Below, in pieces: positions 59,971-64,000 of a stretch of 64,000 nt of DNA. Within the stretch, counting starts at the first letter, position 1. Each line of letters starts with the position of its first letter. Made by a program: the position numbers and the translations under genes. The notes beneath the pieces were generated by a model that had not been told where the DNA came from, did not search any database, and was given only the letters and a program-made list of their open reading frames with translations. This DNA comes from Arachidicoccus ginsenosidivorans (GTDB lineage: Bacteria; Bacteroidota; Bacteroidia; Chitinophagales; Chitinophagaceae), in the NCBI RefSeq assembly GCF_007971385.1, contig NZ_CP042434.1, positions 5,084,001 to 5,148,000 on the forward strand, read 5' to 3'.

Positions 59971-61326
59971 CTATTTCTTTGTCTTAAAAAGTTCAGGATA
60001 TTCAGCCTGTATAAGCGATTTGTCTTTAGTGGACAGTGTTTCAATGGACCTGGGCTTATCTTGTGGCCGAATGCCTTTTTGATTAATTTCCCCCATCAGA
60101 CTCCAGTTTCTGGTACTGCCAGAAACTGGCTCCTTAGCCGTATTCTGATAGTTGGTAAAGTCAATTACCTGTTTATCATTGCCTTTAACATCACTCAGCA
60201 AAGCTAACCTAAAATGCTTATTCATAAACCAGCTGATTTTCTTATCCTTATCAGATCCTCCAATGCCTGATCCCGTCTCAACAAAGCGGTAATTAAAGGT
60301 GTTGCGTTTATAATGCTTTCGCCAGATCAGGCCAAATTCACCTTGCGTAATAAATTTGGTATCTGGCCAGCGGCTTTTAATCTGTTGCAACCACTTTGTC
60401 AGGTAATCAAAATTATAAGGAAGGCTTAGTTCCCAGCAATTGGTAACCCATCCAAATCCGTTTAAGGCGAAACCTTGATCAAAATGAATAGCCGTTGTAT
60501 GCATCATTTCATTAAGGCCAACAGTAGGGCCAAATTTACCCAGGGTTTCAATGGGCCCTACCCCCATCCTGCTATTAAATCCACCTGTAAACCCAGCTCT
60601 TCTGGCGGCTAGAAAATCTACCGTCCAGCCATCCAGGTTCACACAATCAATAAAATCTGATTTGCCTTGTGCTGGCTTACAGAAATGCGCTGTGGAAGGA
60701 TAATACGGGTAGGACACCGAACCATCGCCATCTTGGTTATCTATAGAATACTGGCTCCATATATTGCCCTGGCAGACATGAATCCCTTCCTTTTCCGCCA
60801 GATATTGCTGATTTTTGGCAGATAAGAATCCGGCCACCAGGCTTTGAGGCCTGTAGTTATTTCCGACCATTTTTCCCACCAAAACCAAACCGTCATGGAT
60901 ATCATTATTGACTTGTTGGGTGCTGTTATAGGCGTTGGCAAAGTAAGCACCTGGAATAAAAGTAACTTCGTCACCGTATTTATAATGATAGCGTGCGACG
61001 ATCCTTCTGATTTTGCTGTAATTGGCAGAAGTGTCATTTAAAGCCAACCAACTGAATGCCCACGTTATGTGCGCTCCTGGAAAACCAGCTTCAATCGCTT
61101 CGCGAAAGGCTTTGACCCGATCAGGCGTATGTAGCGCCCTTTCATCCTGGCCAATGCTTTTATTTCTGCCGGCTTCAATTTGGTTGACTCTGATCACCGT
61201 ATTAAAGGTTAAAAACCGGTTACCCATGAGTGGGATACTTTCTGTCTGCTGGGCATTCGTAGCCTGCATTATCGTGAGCTGGAAAATAAAAAAAATAAGT
61301 AACCCTAATAAAACAACTTTTCTCAT
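59971..61326 (-). CDS. Secreted paralogue of the DUF3863/DUF3864-like protein
   Basis: A 451-residue protein with an ordinary signal peptide (QATNAQQ) in place of the twin-arginine type of its sister. All main blocks match: MGNRFLTFNTVIRVNQIE, GAHITWAFSWLALND, YKYGDEVTFIPGAYF, PQSLVAGFLSAKNQQYLAEKEGIHVCQGNIWSQY, SYPYYPSTAHFCKPAQGKSDFIDCVNLDGWTVDF, HTTAIHFDQGFALNGFGWVTNCWEL and FITQGEFGLIWRKHYKRNTFNYRF. The different signal sequences suggest the two use different export routes or final locations. It lies just downstream of the SusD gene. Function is unknown; a carbohydrate substrate is inferred from context. Confidence 0.7.
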   Translation of the reverse strand: MRKVVLLGLLIFFIFQLTIMQATNAQQTESIPLMGNRFLTFNTVIRVNQIEAGRNKSIGQDERALHTPDRVKAFREAIEAGFPGAHITWAFSWLALNDTSANYSKIRRIVARYHYKYGDEVTFIPGAYFANAYNSTQQVNNDIHDGLVLVGKMVGNNYRPQSLVAGFLSAKNQQYLAEKEGIHVCQGNIWSQYSIDNQDGDGSVSYPYYPSTAHFCKPAQGKSDFIDCVNLDGWTVDFLAARRAGFTGGFNSRMGVGPIETLGKFGPTVGLNEMMHTTAIHFDQGFALNGFGWVTNCWELSLPYNFDYLTKWLQQIKSRWPDTKFITQGEFGLIWRKHYKRNTFNYRFVETGSGIGGSDKDKKISWFMNKHFRLALLSDVKGNDKQVIDFTNYQNTAKEPVSGSTRNWSLMGEINQKGIRPQDKPRSIETLSTKDKSLIQAEYPELFKTKK

Positions 61327-61401
61327 TGGATAATTTTTATCTGATTTTTATCTGATTATTGTCTGATTACTTGTGAAGAAAAATTATTGAAATTTCCCGC
61401 C

Positions 61402-63107
61402 TCACCATTTAGGATTTTGTTCCAGGCTGTCATTTAAGGAGATTTGTTTGGTAGGAATGGGCAACAAATAGTTCTTTTCTGGATCAAAGGTTCTTTGCGA
61501 GGCAGGTTGGAGTACTTTGCACCCATTTTCAAGCTGCCCCTCGCCAAGATCATAAAAATAACTTGTATAACTGCTGCCATCAAGCGTTATTTTCTTTGAA
61601 TCCCACTGTGTGCCCGTGACTTTTATGCTGAGTTGGGATTTGGGCAACTCCGTTTCCGCTGTTTTCCATCTTCTCAAATCATCCCACCTAAATCCTTCAA
61701 ATGCCAGTTCCACCATGCGTTCCCGTCTGATTTCTGTACGCATGTCTAATCCGTTGGCCTGCACAAAGCTGTTTGTAAGGGCAGGCATACCCACACGGCT
61801 TCTTAAGGCATTAATAGATATATTTAAATCCGCATCAGAAATCTGATTATTACGCTCAAATTTGGCCTCTGCATATATAAGCAACACTTCCGCATACCGT
61901 AAGATATTCCAGTCGAATTCACCACCGCCATCACCAGGTGTAGGCTCTTCTGAAATAAATTTATACAGCATATAACCAGAATTTACGTTGCGGTTGTTAT
62001 CCACACCAGGCCACTGGGGTTGATAAGTATCAAACTGCGGCCGGATTATTTTTGTTGCAGGCATAATAATGGATTGAGTCATTCTTGGATCTCTGTTATA
62101 AAACTCGGATCTGCAGGAATCATAACCTTCAAATTCGGGCGACTTATTTATCGGCAAGCCGTCCTTGCAAAGGTAGGCATCGGCCATTTTTTGGTAGGAT
62201 TTAAATTACCCCAGGAAACACCATAAGCCCATCCATTGACATTAATATTGGTTCGGTATTTTTTAACGATGATCGATTCCGGATTATCAATGCTGGTTGC
62301 ATCAATAAATAAATACCGGTAGCTTTCAGCGCCTTTTGCCTCATATAATGAGTAAGCATTGCTTGCTATTACATTGTTCGCTTCGGAATACGCTTGTTCT
62401 AACAAAGAATCCGCACCGGTAAGCCCCCTGAATTTACGCCAGGTGCCTTCAAATAAGCAGACCCGCGCCTTAAACGCCTGAGCAGCCTCTTTACAGATTC
62501 TACCTGTTTCTGCGTCTTTTTTTACGGGCAGATCGGCGATCGCAAAATTCAGGTCCCTTAAAATAGAGTCAAATACCACGGCCCGGTCCGCTCTTTTACT
62601 GAAAACTTCTGGATCGCTCGGTAATAGCACCTTGCTTATAATGGGCACGCCACCATATAATTTTACCAATGTAAAATAATTGTAGGCCCGAAAAAAATAA
62701 CCTTCCCCTAAATAGGGTTGAATATCCTGACCAAGCTCAGCGTTGCTGCCTTCCTGGATAAGCTTATTGGCATTTCTGATCCAGCTATATGCATTGTCCC
62801 AGACTGCGTCTGTTTCTGGGGCAACATAGGTACCGGCACTGACGGCGTCAGTCTGGGTGCCAAAAGCGATATCGGACATATTATCGCTGTTATTCGTTCC
62901 GCTGTAATGAGGATCATCTAAGGTGTTCTGGTAAAAGAAATTTGCTGCCAACTTGAAATCATTGGCCGTTTTCCAATAAGTGGGGTCTGTTATTTCTGAT
63001 GCTGGTTTGAGGTCCAGAAATTTATTACAGCTGGAGATACTCACTACTAACAGTGCTAAAAAGGCCCCATATTTAAAATATTTGAATTTATTTTTTGTGA
63101 ATAGCAT
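61402..63107 (-). pseudogene. SusD/RagB family lipoprotein of the second locus (frame broken)
   Basis: The start at 63107 (MLFTKNKF) gives a lipoprotein signal (VVSISSC). The first frame has DLKPASEITDPTYWKTANDFKLAANFFYQ, a YLGEGYFFRAYNYFTLVKLYGGVPII helix pair and AAQAFKARVCLFEGTW. The second has ILRYAEVLLIYAEAKFE, LRSRVGMPALTN and RRERMVELAFEGFRWDDLRRWKTA. They are joined at six T at 62187-62192 (plus). One base added restores NPTKKMADAYLCKDGLPI. The rest is intact and follows its SusC partner directly, so it probably works with it. Confidence 0.88.
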
Positions 63108-63117
63108 AGTCAAGAGT

Positions 63118-64000
63118 TTAAAAATTTGCATTAATGCCGAAGGAGAAAGTTCTGTACATCGGATAGTTATTCTCATAATAGGCTGGGTTATTAACATCAG
63201 GGGTAGCTTCCTCGGGATCATACATCCCGTCCCAGGTCCCTTTGGCCCACTCAAATATATCCTGTCCGCTAAAATAAAGCCGAAGGCTTTCAAGTTTGAA
63301 CTTTTTCAAGACGATCTGCTTGAATGTATATCCAATGGTGACATTTTTCACCCGGAGGTATTTTGTATTTTCCAGCCACTCAGAGGAAAACTGATAGTTA
63401 TTATTTTTCACTGTCGCATTATTGGACAATCTGGGATACCTGGCATTTTGATTTTGCTCGGTATAAGTTTTTCCATAAAAATAATCCAGCGGCTGAAACC
63501 AGAACTGACTCAATGGCACACCAAAATTACCATTACCTCTCCAAACATACTTATTACCAGTCCCTTGTAATATAAATGCAAAATCAAAATTATCAAATTT
63601 CAATCCACCGGTTAGGCTATAGGTAAATTTGGGATCCTGAGAGCCCAGAAAAACCGCATCCCCGCTGTAACCCTTGGACTTATCTCCATAAGTGGTTATC
63701 TGCCCATCACCATCAATATCTTCATACATGATATCTCCAATGCCTAAGCCTCCAAAGCCATTAGGTTGCAAACCAGGCACAATGCCTTTGCCGGCATATT
63801 TAGCCGCATAGTCGTCTAATTGCTGCTTAGTTCTAATAACCGTTCCCTTAAAACCAAAATATGAATTGAGTGGATATCCCTGTCTAGCAGTTGTCAGTCC
63901 TAAATTGTATGAATCCTGGCCCTGCAGATCTGTGACGATATTTGAATTATGATTAAGTATAAAACCTAAATTGAACTGCACTTTACCGATTTTGCTGTTC
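63118..64000 (-). CDS. SusC-type TonB-dependent transporter, 3' part (continues beyond window)
   Basis: The C-terminal ~290 residues of a SusC barrel: GDIMYEDIDGDGQITTYGDK (the usual Asp-rich loop), FLGSQDPKFTYSLTGGLKFDNFDFAF, YLRVKNVTIGYTF, LRLYFSGQDIFEWAKG and the final GINANF. The frame remains open to the end of the window, so the signal peptide, plug and most of the barrel lie beyond 64000. It is the partner of the SusD gene 10 bases downstream and imports the glycan of the second locus. Confidence 0.9.
   Translation of the reverse strand, partial: NSKIGKVQFNLGFILNHNSNIVTDLQGQDSYNLGLTTARQGYPLNSYFGFKGTVIRTKQQLDDYAAKYAGKGIVPGLQPNGFGGLGIGDIMYEDIDGDGQITTYGDKSKGYSGDAVFLGSQDPKFTYSLTGGLKFDNFDFAFILQGTGNKYVWRGNGNFGVPLSQFWFQPLDYFYGKTYTEQNQNARYPRLSNNATVKNNNYQFSSEWLENTKYLRVKNVTIGYTFKQIVLKKFKLESLRLYFSGQDIFEWAKGTWDGMYDPEEATPDVNNPAYYENNYPMYRTFSFGINANF

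Noticed and set aside
1..64000. tRNA, rRNA, riboswitch or integrase-linked attachment sites
   Set aside because: I looked on both strands and saw no cloverleaf, rRNA stretch, known riboswitch core or integrase gene that I could support.

Overview
The window is from a Bacteroidota chromosome. The signs are SusC/SusD outer-membrane pairs, an ECF sigma/FecR pair with a STN-domain SusC, a type IX secretion (T9SS) C-terminal sorting domain, many lipoprotein signal peptides, and starts without clear Shine-Dalgarno sequences. Gene content and the AT-rich intergenic DNA would fit a Chitinophagaceae-type genome, but the genus is a guess. No rRNA, tRNA or CRISPR was seen.

Layout. (a) 1-8978: three plus-strand paralogues of a large protein family I cannot name, interrupted by a minus-strand cluster of Rpn-type PD-(D/E)XK nuclease genes. 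(b) 8989-11955: a graveyard of gene remnants, comprising a transposase N-terminus, a truncated SusD, a truncated SusC and a decayed AAA/PD-(D/E)XK gene. (c) 12093-42661, all minus strand: a large arabinoxylan utilisation locus. Read in the direction of transcription it runs ECF sigma, FecR, SusC-SusD-SusC-SusD, surface-glycan-binding lipoprotein and GH10 xylanase (the xusA-E/xyn10 core), then GH127, CE1-type esterase, GH43, a GH43/SusD chimera, GH31, GH43-CBM, GH51 and GH43-CBM. (d) 43211-45205: an AAA ATPase plus RloB pair resembling AbiL-type phage defence. (e) 45699-48865: a nitroreductase/HxlR divergent pair, a sulfatase and a discoidin-domain remnant. (f) 49110-55919: a T9SS cargo protein, an Rpn remnant and three secreted proteins, two of which share an N-terminal domain. 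(g) 56305-64000: part of a second carbohydrate locus with a GH2 enzyme, two tandem paralogues of a possible glycan-active family, SusD and the 3' part of SusC.

How the arabinoxylan genes fit together: GH10 cleaves the xylan backbone at the surface, the Xus proteins bind and import oligosaccharides, the esterase removes feruloyl or acetyl groups, and GH43, GH51, GH127 and GH31 remove arabinose and xylose side groups and finish the xylo-oligomers. Control is probably by the sigma/anti-sigma pair signalling through the STN domain of the first SusC.

A major caveat: at least twelve otherwise well-conserved coding regions or remnants are broken by a single missing base, mostly in short homopolymers (C/G runs in seven, A/T runs in three). 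This looks like a systematic undercall in the sequence, though real decay cannot be excluded. I annotate these loci over their full span as frame-broken genes.
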